From Magicicada septendecula (taxonomy: Eukaryota; Arthropoda; Insecta; Hemiptera; Cicadidae): DNA of 64,000 nucleotides. Both the position numbers and the translations under genes were made by a program. The notes under the pieces were generated by a model, which was given only the letters and a program-made list of their open reading frames with translations, was not told where the DNA came from and made no database searches. Location: contig CM068367.1 of assembly GCA_034769895.1 (NCBI GenBank), positions 1,312,387,046-1,312,451,045 of the forward strand, read 5' to 3'. Below are positions 32,313 through 45,599 of this stretch, piece after piece (positions within the stretch are counted from its first letter, which is position 1; each line of letters begins with the position of its first letter).

Positions 32313-35300
32313 GGTTCTTATTTAAAATTATTATGTTTATTATTATAATCGAATTTACGTTACGTTTAAATTAACTTGAAACAAAATAAAAGAGTGGTTG
32401 TTGTTTAAAGTTTAAATTCGTGGTTAAAATATTAAAAGTCTCATTAAAACAAAATTCATCTATGGGTGAAGTGTTCCTTTGAGATAACTCAATGTTGAGA
32501 ATGGTTATTTCTACTTGAAGGTGACTAATGTAGTAAAGTATTTTACCATACAACATTCAAGTTACTCACAGTGTTTACAATGGTTTAAATACTCTTGTTT
32601 TTTAAAGAATTCCCTTGTATTAAATAAAAATAATGAAGTTGATTATATTTAAATGTTAGATTAACTTAAGTTAAAATATGAAGTATAGCAGTTGATTGCT
32701 TGATAATAGTTCTCGTCTGGTTGAAACTAGTAGTAGAAACTTCTTCTGATTACAGGTAGTCTGAGTAAGTCAAGTCCCGTAAAGTCTGGACAATATTTTA
32801 AACAAACATATACTTTTACGTACCTGATTGCGTTTACTTGAAGTTCACTAAACTGTCAACTCAGCTTACATTCATCAACTCCCTTTGGTTGCAAGGTTAT
32901 GTCACCTTGTTTATTAAATTAGTGGGCGCCACACGGATTTATTTAGGGAAAATCCCGTGTAAAACCCATACATAAAAATTAATAGATGAAAAGAAAATTT
33001 AAAATAGTTGAATACCACTTTTTGGCAATGCTATTCCAATATGTCAAACACAACAGAAGGTTGTTTAAGTTTATTAAAAGAAAATATTTAATTATTCAAA
33101 AAAATAATAAAATAAATCAAATCAGGTGATGCTGTTAATAATGGGTTTATTTGCACCCTTATAGTGAATTCAAAAAATCACATAATGTAAACATACAAAG
33201 TTGTACAATGAAAAGTTAATTATTATATGCCTCATTCGGCTTGCTCAGAACATGAATTATGAATCTGGTTAAGTCCAGATACTATTTATTTTTAATATAA
33301 AATTATTACAATTATTAATATTAGTATTATTGTTATTTTTATTATTATTATTATCTCAGTTGTGAATTCTTTGAGACACGAAAGAAAACAATTATGCCTA
33401 CACAGTATCCAATGATACAATTGATCAACAAAGTTTGAAGTTACTTTTACCAAGTAATTAAAAAAAACGATCTATTGGAAGATCGTGCGTTTCATCAACG
33501 CTTGCTTTTTTAATGACAATATTATTCAATTGAGAGCCCTTACAACTAACATATAGCTTACTTACTAATAACAAATTTGAATAATAAATCGAAACGTGGT
33601 GTAATCTTAAATACTGTTTTTGTGTTTTGCGTCAGTACAGGTTATGGTAGCAAAAATACAAGTTATTGCACTCAGATCAAGATTAATAATAATTGCACTT
33701 TTACCTTCAGAGTTTTAATTATTTTAATTAAAACCTTTTATCACTTAAGTAATCGGATTATAGTGATTACTTTATTTCGGCACTAATTTGCACAAGAACA
33801 GAATAATGCGATCCTCTTCTGATTAAAATGGATCGTGAATAATGACAATAAATTATTTTCTGTTCGTCATTCCCGCACAAAATTAAAATAAACTGCACTT
33901 GAACACTGTTGTTGGTTGATGATGAACTTGAAGTAAAGTTTCTCGTTGTTAACTATTGGTTCCGGAGTACAAGGTAGCTGACGCTATGTGTTATAAGAAA
34001 AACGTAGCGGAGACGAGCGTACGTCTGTTCTGCTTGTTAGTTAGTAAAGGTCTCTGTCAAAATTCGCTGGTTTGTCTTTATATACCCCTCTTTTGGATTG
34101 GGCTTAGGTAAAATTATCATTTTATAACTAATTTTCCTATTGGTCCAGACAGGTGAGACGAGGATGACGTATCACTTTTTGGCGGTTGGTAACGGTTTTT
34201 CTAACTGTCAAATGTTGAGATGATTGACAGGTCGCTTCTGTTGTCATTGTTATTATTATTTGTACTCAGATTCCTGATGTACATTTATACAATGATGCTA
34301 ACAGTTTTAATACGCTTAATACCGTCACGATTGAGTTGATATTATTATCAAATTAAAGATTGTTTTGTTTCCTTTAAATTGATATCACTCGATCTCGAAT
34401 TACCTTCACTTTAACCGACATTGTTAGAAAATCAATGTTCGGGTACACTATTCTTACTGTCGTCTGCTCTTTATGAGTCGCCGATTTTACACTTTTGGTT
34501 AACCTTTCTCGTATCCACATAACATTTTATCAATCAAATGTTTATGTGCGGACACCATTAATACTGTACTGACGTTTTTTTTTTCACTGAACATTACTTG
34601 TACACCTTAATTCTATACATAGTAATAAAAGATCCTACTGACTATGACATTTCGTTTACCGTTAGTTTGTTTTAAGCTACTATTTACAATTAAAATTATG
34701 GCTAAACCTATCGTCTCAATAACATTTTTCGTTATGTCAATGCATAACCATAGTTCTTGTGCATTTTATTTTGCACTGGTGATAATTAGTGATAGTCATT
34801 TTATTGACTAATGTTTGGTCTAAGTTTGTTAAGTGTATCGCCTACACTGAAATTTGGCCTTAATAATGCCTATTGGTTCTCAATTCGGTAAATTATGGAG
34901 ACATCTTATTTGTATAAGATTCTCTTATATAAATAGCTCTCTTTTCTAATAGGTATATTTGATGCGGAAATACATCTTAATTCCTACAATATAGCCATTG
35001 TTAACATTGGTTTTGGCATTCATTATCTACTGTTCATTGTCACATTTATTATCAGAAAAATGCTGATTTTGCTTTCACAGTATTTAACTGCTCATTCGTT
35101 TATTTGTTGTTTATAAATGACATTCGGTTTACATTAACCATTTACTGAATTGACAGTTGAATTTACGTTTATTCTGTCCATTAGTTCGTTTTAGTCTCAG
35201 TCTAGTTGTAGTGTCAAACAGCTATTGGGTTACTGTTTCACATGGCACTTCTGCTTTATTCTTCTCTCTTGGTTTCTTCTTTCTTGTTTATTTTGACTAT

Positions 35301-35389
35301 TCTATACCTATGTACATGGTTATTCTGTTTTTATGAAATCTGATAACATACACTTAGGTTAGGTGACATCTTGTGATGTTACGTATACA
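32228..35389 (-). repeat. Family B LTR 2
   Basis: 3162 bp with the same ends as LTR 1. It is shared by internal regions 1 and 2 and carries the inner-copy alleles (TTTTAAAC, AATCACATAATG, TTTGCAC and TTTTAATACG where LTRs 1 and 6 differ). Confidence 0.82.
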
Positions 35390-38300
35390 CCCTCTTTAAA
35401 ATTGATCATTTGAAAAATTTATATTTTGTAAAATTATCAATTCATGTCAGTTTCTTAGTATACTTCAATAAAAAATTTTCTCTTGTATTCTCTGATTTTT
35501 TTAAACTTATTATTGGTGTATTACTCTAGGTTGGCTTTTTATACAATGGTACAATTCTTAATTTACTAGTAATTTCAAGCTGCTTACTCTCTAAATCATT
35601 TAACTATAATGGATCTTGTTTCTCAAGTTAATTATTCCCTGTTTTATTTACATTCTACTTTCTCATTACATATCTTTGCATTCGTGATCATTTTGATGGT
35701 TATTATAATTTATACCTCACAGATTCTTTCATAATATTCCTTGATATAATAAAACAATATAATTCCCTAACTGTAGTAGAGGTTTTGGAATCAGGGTGGC
35801 TCACTATGGCTAACATCCTCTGCCGTTCCTCCCTACACATTCTCAGATCCAGAGGCATTACTCTTCTCTGTCTGAGTAAAAATAAACATTGCACCTGGCA
35901 ATAGTTGCACTATCACAACTCAAAAAAAAATATCACATATCATTCATATTCAATAATATAATATATTCACTATAATATACAAGGTATCAGAGGTTTTTAT
36001 TTAGATCACATTTCTATCTTTATACTTGCTAACATACTTTCTTTCTTACAGGTAATTACTTCCTTTAGACTTGGTGTTTTTTAGCTATGCTTTTATCAGC
36101 TATATAGTTACTTATTTACTAGTTAACAATTTGTTGTGGTTCATTTAAATATTTTTAAGATTATACACTGGTTTTGATGCTTATAGTACTTATGCATCCA
36201 TTTGTTCTATCTAGAGTTCACAATATATTTCTGTTTTCACTATAGTCTATTAAATCTTTCTTAACGAGTTATATTCATCCTGAATTATCAGGCTTACATT
36301 GTTTGTATACTAAATGGTTTTTTCTTTTTTTCTGATGTTCTCTGACATATTCTTATGATGTATCATATTTGATAATTGACAAACATTGTTCTTTCCTTTC
36401 ATTTCATTATAACAATAGTTATTCTTACAATTAATACTCTTTGTTATTTTTCTTCTCTACTCCTTCAAGTGATGGTGGTTTTCACTTATTCTGGATGATT
36501 TTATACACTATATACTATACTGTAATTACAATTTCATTTAACAATATACTAATATCTATTTCATAGACATTCTTGGGGTTTTCATGGTTTGTTTCACAAA
36601 TATTAATTTTTCTTTCCTTACATTCCATAATAATGTCCTTCTTTTTATTTTACACACTTTGTTATACTGCCTCTCTACTCCTTCAAAGGTTAGTTGGGTG
36701 AACCTTTATTCTGGACGATTTTAATTTAACATTTGAGTTTTATGAGAGGTATACAATAATCATTTTATAAACATTAGGTCACATAGAATATTCATCTGGT
36801 TACATATTTTTCTCTAGGTATAGTACAGTAATTGTATTTTCTTATTAAATCATTTGATTGACCTTATCTAATATTCTATCCCCTGGGGTAATAGGTCTGG
36901 TACATTTTCCTCATTAACAAATGGTTTGGTTTACATCTTAAATCTACACACTTTTGTAACTTGATAAGGCGGATTGACTAGTTATAGCTAATCAGTCACC
37001 TTCAACATATTGTAGTTTAACCACAAATGAGTTTGTTTATAGTAGTGGTTTTTCCAATATATATATTTTACTTTTTTATAACATAAACGTATGGGTGAGG
37101 AATGTTGCTTCCTATTGCATATTATCCCTCCTTAATATTAATCATTGCTTACTCGTCGGTATTCATGGGGTTATTTGTGCTCTTCCACTCTATTGGGTCT
37201 ATAATTGGGTTATCTGACATATGTTCCGTACTAGTGGTTTTGGAGATACCTTACTATCAAGCGGTTCTTCCACTTGGCGGCTACCAGATAGTCATTGGCT
37301 CCCCGTTTCCTTGCCTTTTTCCTCTCATCATCTTTGGTATTATTGTGTTCATTGTACTCTGGGCCTGGGCTATTATTGATGTCTGGCCCTTCTTCTAATC
37401 CGGATTGACCTTTGTTCATTTCCTGGTTGGATTCTTCCATCGCTTGGTCCCTCTTTTTCCGCATTTCCCTTATTCTTTGGGCGTACCTTTCAATAAGCTG
37501 GTCCAGTCGTTCTTGATCATTTTCCTTCTCCCTGTGAAGCTTCTTTCTTCTAGGAATATTCGCCTTAAATACCTCATTGTTTATGACCTTCTCCGTCATA
37601 ACATAGTCAATGGCATGTAACGTTGTTTTAATCGTTCCGTCATCTGGGTCATTACTTAAATGGTTTAATGATCGGTTATGCACTAAGGAATCGATTGATT
37701 TTGTTTGGTGTATTTTATTTTGTGGTACATTTAATTTAATTGGATTCTTATTTAATTTTTTACCCACGGTTTTATGGTGATTTATTTTTAATATTTTTAT
37801 GAAGTCTTGTTTATACTTCTTACCATTGGTCCTTGCTCTATGACGAATAATTGGGTTGTCTACGAAGTTAATTAATCCACTCCTAGTCATTTCTAATATT
37901 TCCTTTGTAATCCTTGTTTTCTTAGAGCGTATTATTCTTTTTATCTTTGTCTCTTTCTCGCCTGTCTTCTTAATTATCTTGTTCCTTACATTTTTAATGA
38001 TAGTTTCTTTATGCTGAGTGTTCTCTTCATTCCTATGGTGTGTATCCGCAGGCACCAATGCTTTCGAGTCTTCTTTATCCTCAGTTTGGTTATCAGTGTC
38101 TTTGAATTGTATACTTAATTCTTCCATGGATTCATCATTTGATAATTCTCCTATCTCTGAGTCGTCATCGTCCTTTCCTTCTTCCTTATTCTCCGGCTCT
38201 GGATTCGTTTGTTCCATGTTTTCGTCTTCGGATACCTTCCGTTCTTCTCCCCACTTCCGGTTATTCATGTCATCCATTTTTTGGCTAATTTTCATTAAGG

Positions 38301-38913
38301 TGGTGTTCAATTCTTTTCTAATTGCTTGGCTGTTATCGTCGATTTTAGCGTTCAGCGCGTCTATAGACTTATGAGTATCGTCAATCCTTTTATTTAGGTC
38401 CTCCTTTATCGACTCTATATTTCTATTTAACACCTCGACATTCCTTTGATTTTCTTCCCGGGATTTCTTACCATCTTCTTTTAATGTTTCCATATTTTTA
38501 TTCATCGCGTCATTCAGTTTTTTATGAGATTTCTTACCGTCTTCCTTTAATTCCATCATTATCTTCATCATCGCTTCCCATCTCATCTCTTCAGTCGGTT
38601 TGTTTGGCTGTGGGGTTTCTTCAGGCCGTCTGGGTTGGTTGTCTACTGTCACTTCTACCTCTGGTTCTACACGAGGCATTTCGTCGGTACTAGTTTCAAC
38701 ATTATTGATTGTAATAACTTCCATCTCGTCTGTGGGTTGCTCTTCGTATGTATCTACATCCCGTTGCATTTCTCCTACCCTACTGTCCTTATATCTTGTA
38801 TCGTACTGGTGGGTGTGCGGCATGTTAATTTTTTCGTGTCTACCGGGCTAATATAAAATATAAAAATATATTTATTTAATATTTTTTAAGCCACACTAGT
38901 TGGTGCGCCAATT
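35390..38913 (-). mobile_element. Family B internal region 2
   Basis: Same layout as internal region 1. One private change lies near 37210 (GGGTTATC instead of GGGGTATC) just 3' of the Gag stop. Confidence 0.8.
37231..38823 (-). CDS. Family B Gag-like protein, copy 2
   Basis: 530 residues, identical in protein sequence to copy 1 (Glu201, Gly334, Gln368). Same acidic N-terminus, coiled coil (83-190), basic segment and C-terminus, and the start is the first ATG after the PBS. Expected role: structural protein of a non-autonomous element that would need RT and integrase from elsewhere. Confidence 0.78.
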   Translation of the reverse strand: MPHTHQYDTRYKDSRVGEMQRDVDTYEEQPTDEMEVITINNVETSTDEMPRVEPEVEVTVDNQPRRPEETPQPNKPTEEMRWEAMMKIMMELKEDGKKSHKKLNDAMNKNMETLKEDGKKSREENQRNVEVLNRNIESIKEDLNKRIDDTHKSIDALNAKIDDNSQAIRKELNTTLMKISQKMDDMNNRKWGEERKVSEDENMEQTNPEPENKEEGKDDDDSEIGELSNDESMEELSIQFKDTDNQTEDKEDSKALVPADTHHRNEENTQHKETIIKNVRNKIIKKTGEKETKIKRIIRSKKTRITKEILEMTRSGLINFVDNPIIRHRARTNGKKYKQDFIKILKINHHKTVGKKLNKNPIKLNVPQNKIHQTKSIDSLVHNRSLNHLSNDPDDGTIKTTLHAIDYVMTEKVINNEVFKANIPRRKKLHREKENDQERLDQLIERYAQRIREMRKKRDQAMEESNQEMNKGQSGLEEGPDINNSPGPEYNEHNNTKDDERKKARKRGANDYLVAAKWKNRLIVRYLQNH

Positions 38914-41900
38914 TATAACACTAAATTACCGTGTGTGTGTTTCGTGGTTGAATCTGCCACACGTTGGATGCGTCAATTTATAACACTCTCCTATTGGGGG
39001 TTCTTATTTAAAATTATTATGTTTATTATTATAATCGAATTTACGTTACGTTTAAATTAACTTGAAACAAAATAAAAGAGTGGTTGTTGTTTAAAGTTTA
39101 AATTCGTGGTTAAAATATTAAAAGTCTCATTAAAACAAAATTCATCTATGGGTGAAGTGTTCCTTTGAGATAACTCAATGTTGAGAATGGTTATTTCTAC
39201 TTGAAGGTGACTAATGTAGTAAAGTATTTTACCATACAACATTCAAGTTACTCACAGTGTTTACAATGGTTTAAATACTCTTGTTTTTTAAAGAATTCCC
39301 TTGTATTAAATAAAAATAATGAAGTTGATTATATTTAAATGTTAGATTAACTTAAGTTAAAATATGAAGTATAGCAGTTGATTGCTTGATAATAGTTCTC
39401 GTCTGGTTGAAACTAGTAGTAGAAACTTCTTCTGATTACAGGTAGTCTGAGTAAGTCAAGTCCCGTAAAGTCTGGACAATATTTTAAACAAACATATACT
39501 TTTACGTACCTGATTGCGTTTACTTGAAGTTCACTAAACTGTCAACTCAGCTTACATTCATCAACTCCCTTTGGTTGCAAGGTTATGTCACCTTGTTTAT
39601 TAAATTAGTGGGCGCCACACGGATTTATTTAGGGAAAATCCCGTGTAAAACCCATACATAAAAATTAATAGATGAAAAGAAAATTTAAAATAGTTGAATA
39701 CCACTTTTTGGCAATGCTATTCCAATATGTCAAACACAACAGAAGGTTGTTTAAGTTTATTAAAAGAAAATATTTAATTATTCAAAAAAATAATAAAATA
39801 AATCAAATCAGGTGATGCTGTTAATAATGGGTTTATTTGCACCCTTATAGTGAATTCAAAAAATCACATAATGTAAACATACAAAGTTGTACAATGAAAA
39901 GTTAATTATTATATGCCTCATTCGGCTTGCTCAGAACATGAATTATGAATCTGGTTAAGTCCAGATACTATTTATTTTTAATATAAAATTATTACAATTA
40001 TTAATATTAGTATTATTGTTATTTTTATTATTATTATTATCTCAGTTGTGAATTCTTTGAGACACGAAAGAAAACAATTATGCCTACACAGTATCCAATG
40101 ATACAATTGATCAACAAAGTTTGAAGTTACTTTTACCAAGTAATTAAAAAAAACGATCTATTGGAAGATCGTGCGTTTCGTCAACGCTTGCTTTTTTAAT
40201 GACAATATTATTCAATTGAGAGCCCTTACAACTAACATATAGCTTACTTACTAATAACAAATTTGAATAATAAATCGAAACGTGGTGTAATCTTAAATAC
40301 TGTTTTTGTGTTTTGCGTCAGTACAGGTTATGGTAGCAAAAATACAAGTTATTGCACTCAGATCAAGATTAATAATAATTGCACTTTTACCTTCAGAGTT
40401 TTAATTATTTTAATTAAAACCTTTTATCACTTAAGTAATCGGATTATAGTGATTACTTTATTTCGGCACTAATTTGCACAAGAACAGAATAATGCGATCC
40501 TCTTCTGATTAAAATGGATCGTGAATAATGACAATAAATTATTTTCTGTTCGTCATTCCCGCACAAAATTAAAATAAACTGCACTTGAACACTGTTGTTG
40601 GTTGATGATGAACTTGAAGTAAAGTTTCTCGTTGTTAACTATTGGTTCCGGAGTACAAGGTAGCTGACGCTATGTGTTATAAGAAAAACGTAGCGGAGAC
40701 GAGAGTACGTCTGTTCTGCTTGTTAGTTAGTAAAGGTCTCTGTCAAAATTCGCTGGTTTGTCTTTATATACCCCTCTTTTGGATTGGGCTTAGGTAAAAT
40801 TATCATTTTATAACTAATTTTCCTATTGGTCCAGACAGGTGAGACGAGGATGACGTATCACTTTTTGGCGGTTGGTAACGGTTTTTCTAACTGTCAAATG
40901 TTGAGATGATTGACAGGTCGCTTCTGTTGTCATTGTTATTATTATTTGTACTCAGATTCCTGATGTACATTTATACAATGATGCTAACAGTTTTAATACG
41001 CTTAATACCGTCACGATTGAGTTGATATTATTATCAAATTAAAGATTGTTTTGTTTCCTTTAAATTGATATCACTCGATCTCGAATTACCTTCACTTTAA
41101 CCGACATTGTTAGAAAATCAATGTTCGGGTACACTATTCTTACTGTCGTCTGCTCTTTATGAGTCGCCGATTTTACACTTTTGGTTAACCTTTCTCGTAT
41201 CCACATAACATTTTATCAATCAAATGTTTATGTGCGGACACCATTAATACTGTACTGACGTTTTTTTTTTCACTGAACATTACTTGTACACCTTAATTCT
41301 ATACATAGTAATAAAAGATCCTACTGACTATGACATTTCGTTTACCGTTAGTTTGTTTTAAGCTACTATTTACAATTAAAATTATGGCTAAACCTATCGT
41401 CTCAATAACATTTTTCGTTATGTCAATGCATAACCATAGTTCTTGTGCATTTTATTTTGCACTGGTGATAATTAGTGATAGTCATTTTATTGACTAATGT
41501 TTGGTCTAAGTTTGTTAAGTGTATCGCCTACACTGAAATTTGGCCTTAATAATGCCTATTGGTTCTCAATTCGGTAAATTATGGAGACATCTTATTTGTA
41601 TAAGATTCTCTTATATAAATAGCTCTCTTTTCTAATAGGTATATTTGATGCGGAAATACATCTTAATTCCTACAATATAGCCATTGTTAACATTGGTTTT
41701 GGCATTCATTATCTACTGTTCATTGTCACATTTATTATCAGAAAAATGCTGATTTTGCTTTCACAGTATTTAACTGCTCATTCGTTTATTTGTTGTTTAT
41801 AAATGACATTCGGTTTACATTAACCATTTACTGAATTGACAGTTGAATTTACGTTTATTCTGTCCATTAGTTCGTTTTAGTCTCAGTCTAGTTGTAGTGT

Positions 41901-42075
41901 CAAACAGCTATTGGGTTACTGTTTCACATGGCACTTCTGCTTTATTCTTCTCTCTTGGTTTCTTCTTTCTTGTTTATTTTGACTATTCTATACCTATGTA
42001 CATGGTTATTCTGTTTTTATGAAATCTGATAACATACACTTAGGTTAGGTGACATCTTGTGATGTTACGTATACA
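38914..42075 (-). repeat. Family B LTR 3
   Basis: 3162 bp, offset exactly 6686 from LTR 2. Shares CGTTTCGTC near 40175 with LTR 4 only and has a private GAGAGTACG near 40703. Confidence 0.82.
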
Positions 42076-45000
42076 CCCTCTTTAAAATTGATCATTTGAA
42101 AAATTTATATTTTGTAAAATTATCAATTCATGTCAGTTTCTTAGTATACTTCAATAAAAAATTTTCTCTTGTATTCTCTGATTTTTTTAAACTTATTATT
42201 GGTGTATTACTCTAGGTTGGCTTTTTATACAATGGTACAATTCTTAATTTACTAGTAATTTCAAGCTGCTTACTCTCTAAATCATTTAACTATAATGGAT
42301 CTTGTTTCTCAAGTTAATTATTCCCTGTTTTATTTACATTCTACTTTCTCATTACATATCTTTGCATTCGTGATCATTTTGATGGTTATTATAATTTATA
42401 CCTCACAGATTCTTTCATAATATTCCTTGATATAATAAAACAATATAATTCCCTAACTGTAGTAGAGGTTTTGGAATCAGGGTGGCTCACTATGGCTAAC
42501 ATCCTCTGCCGTTCCTCCCTACACATTCTCAGATCCAGAGGCATTACTCTTCTCTGTCTGAGTAAAAATAAACATTGCACCTGGCAATAGTTGCACTATC
42601 ACAACTCAAAAAAAAATATCACATATCATTCATATTCAATAATATAATATATTCACTATAATATACAAGGTATCAGAGGTTTTTATTTAGATCACATTTC
42701 TATCTTTATACTTGCTAACATACTTTCTTTCTTACAGGTAATTACTTCCTTTAGACTTGGTGTTTTTTAGCTATGCTTTTATCAGCTATATAGTTACTTA
42801 TTTACTAGTTAACAATTTGTTGTGGTTCATTTAAATATTTTTAAGATTATACACTGGTTTTGATGCTTATAGTACTTATGCATCCATTTGTTCTATCTAG
42901 AGTTCACAATATATTTCTGTTTTCACTATAGTCTATTAAATCTTTCTTAACGAGTTATATTCATCCTGAATTATCAGGCTTACATTGTTTGTATACTAAA
43001 TGGTTTTTTCTTTTTTTCTGATGTTCTCTGACATATTCTTATGATGTATCATATTTGATAATTGACAAACATTGTTCTTTCCTTTCATTTCATTATAACA
43101 ATAGTTATTCTTACAATTAATACTCTTTGTTATTTTTCTTCTCTACTCCTTCAAGTGATGGTGGTTTTCACTTATTCTGGATGATTTTATACACTATATA
43201 CTATACTGTAATTACAATTTCATTTAACAATATACTAATATCTATTTCATAGACATTCTTGGGGTTTTCATGGTTTGTTTCACAAATATTAATTTTTCTT
43301 TCCTTACATTCCATAATAATGTCCTTCTTTTTATTTTACACACTTTGTTATACTGCCTCTCTACTCCTTCAAAGGTTAGTTGGGTGAACCTTTATTCTGG
43401 ACGATTTTAATTTAACATTTGAGTTTTATGAGAGGTATACAATAATCATTTTATAAACATTAGGTCACATAGAATATTCATCTGGTTACATATTTTTCTC
43501 TAGGTATAGTACAGTAATTGTATTTTCTTATTAAATCATTTGATTGACCTTATCTAATATTCTATCCCCTGGGGTAATAGGTCTGGTACATTTTCCTCAT
43601 TAACAAATGGTTTGGTTTACATCTTAAATCTACACACTTTTGTAACTTGATAAGGCGGATTGACTAGTTATAGCTAATCAGTCACCTTCAACATATTGTA
43701 GTTTAACCACAAATGAGTTTGTTTATAGTAGTGGTTTTTCCAATATATATATTTTACTTTTTTATAACATAAACGTATGGGTGAGGAATGTTGCTTCCTA
43801 TTGCATATTATCCCTCCTTAATATTAATCATTGCTTACTCGTCGGTATTCATGGGGTTATTTGTGCTCTTCCACTCTATTGGGTCTATAATTGGGGTATC
43901 TGACATATGTTCCGTACTAGTGGTTTTGGAGATACCTTACTATCAAGCGGTTCTTCCACTTGGCGGCTACCAGATAGTCATTGGCTCCCCGTTTCCTTGC
44001 CTTTTTCCTCTCATCATCTTTGGTATTATTGTGTTCATTGTACTCTGGGCCTGGGCTATTATTGATGTCTGGCCCTTCTTCTAATCCGGATTGACCTTTG
44101 TTCATTTCCTGGTTGGATTCTTCCATCGCTTGGTCCCTCTTTTTCCGCATTTCCCTTATTCTTTGGGCGTACCTTTCAATAAGCTGGTCCAGTCGTTCTT
44201 GATCATTTTCCTTCTCCCTGTGAAGCTTCTTTCTTCTAGGAATATTCGCCTTAAATACCTCATTGTTTATGACCTTCTCCGTCATAACATAGTCAATGGC
44301 ATGTAACGTTGTTTTAATCGTTCCGTCATCTGGGTCATTACTTAAATGGTTTAATGATCGGTTATGCACTAAGGAATCGATTGATTTTGTTTGGTGTATT
44401 TTATTTTGTGGTACATTTAATTTAATTGGATTCTTATTTAATTTTTTACCCACGGTTTTATGGTGATTTATTTTTAATATTTTTATGAAGTCTTGTTTAT
44501 ACTTCTTATCATTGGTCCTTGCTCTATGACGAATAATTGGGTTGTCTACGAAGTTAATTAATCCACTCCTAGTCATTTCTAATATTTCCTTTGTAATCCT
44601 TGTTTTCTTAGAGCGTATTATTCTTTTTATCTTTGTCTCTTTCTCGCCTGTCTTCTTAATTATCTTGTTCCTTACATTTTTAATGATAGTTTCTTTATGC
44701 TGAGTGTTCTCTTCATTCCTATGGTGTGTATCCGCAGGCACCAATGCTTTCGAGTCTTCTTTATCCTCAGTTTGGTTATCAGTGTCTTTGAATTGTATAC
44801 TTAATTCTTCCATGGATTCATCATTTGATAATTCTCCTATCTCTGAGTCGTCATCGTCCTTTCCTTCTTCCTTATTCTCCGGCTCTGGATTCGTTTGTTC
44901 CATGTTTTTGTCTTCGGATACCTTCCGTTCTTCTCCCCACTTCCGGTTATTCATGTCATCCATTTTTTGGCTAATTTTCATTAAGGTGGTGTTCAATTCT

Positions 45001-45599
45001 TTTCTAATTGCTTGGCTGTTATCGTCGATTTTAGCGTTCAGCGCGTCTATAGACTTATGAGTATCGTCAATCCTTTTATTTAGGTCCTCCTTTATCGACT
45101 CTATATTTCTATTTAACACCTCGACATTCCTTTGATTTTCTTCCCGGGATTTCTTACCATCTTCTTTTAATGTTTCCATATTTTTATTCATCGCGTCATT
45201 CAGTTTTTTATGAGATTTCTTACCGTCTTCCTTTAATTCCATCATTATCTTCATCATCGCTTCCCATCTCATCTCTTCAGTCGGTTTGTTTGGCTGTGGG
45301 GTTTCTTCAGGCCGTCTGGGTTGGTTGTCTACTGTCACTTCTACCTCTGGTTCTACACGAGGCATTTCGTCGGTACTAGTTTCAACATTATTGATTGTAA
45401 TAACTTCCATCTCGTCTGTGGGTTGCTCTTCGTATGTATCTACATCCCGTTGCATTTCTCCTACCCTACTGTCCTTATATCTTGTATCGTACTGGTGGGT
45501 GTGCGGCATGTTAATTTTTTCGTGTCTACCGGGCTAATATAAAATATAAAAATATATTTATTTAATATTTTTTAAGCCACACTAGTTGGTGCGCCAATT
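42076..45599 (-). mobile_element. Family B internal region 3
   Basis: Same layout as the other units. It shares both Gag missense alleles with internal region 4. Confidence 0.8.
43917..45509 (-). CDS. Family B Gag-like protein, copy 3
   Basis: 530 residues, intact. It differs from copies 1 and 2 by Glu201Lys (start of the acidic segment) and Gly334Asp (in the basic segment). Copy 4 has the same two changes, which points to a duplication of this unit or gene conversion between the two. Confidence 0.78.
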   Translation of the reverse strand: MPHTHQYDTRYKDSRVGEMQRDVDTYEEQPTDEMEVITINNVETSTDEMPRVEPEVEVTVDNQPRRPEETPQPNKPTEEMRWEAMMKIMMELKEDGKKSHKKLNDAMNKNMETLKEDGKKSREENQRNVEVLNRNIESIKEDLNKRIDDTHKSIDALNAKIDDNSQAIRKELNTTLMKISQKMDDMNNRKWGEERKVSEDKNMEQTNPEPENKEEGKDDDDSEIGELSNDESMEELSIQFKDTDNQTEDKEDSKALVPADTHHRNEENTQHKETIIKNVRNKIIKKTGEKETKIKRIIRSKKTRITKEILEMTRSGLINFVDNPIIRHRARTNDKKYKQDFIKILKINHHKTVGKKLNKNPIKLNVPQNKIHQTKSIDSLVHNRSLNHLSNDPDDGTIKTTLHAIDYVMTEKVINNEVFKANIPRRKKLHREKENDQERLDQLIERYAQRIREMRKKRDQAMEESNQEMNKGQSGLEEGPDINNSPGPEYNEHNNTKDDERKKARKRGANDYLVAAKWKNRLIVRYLQNH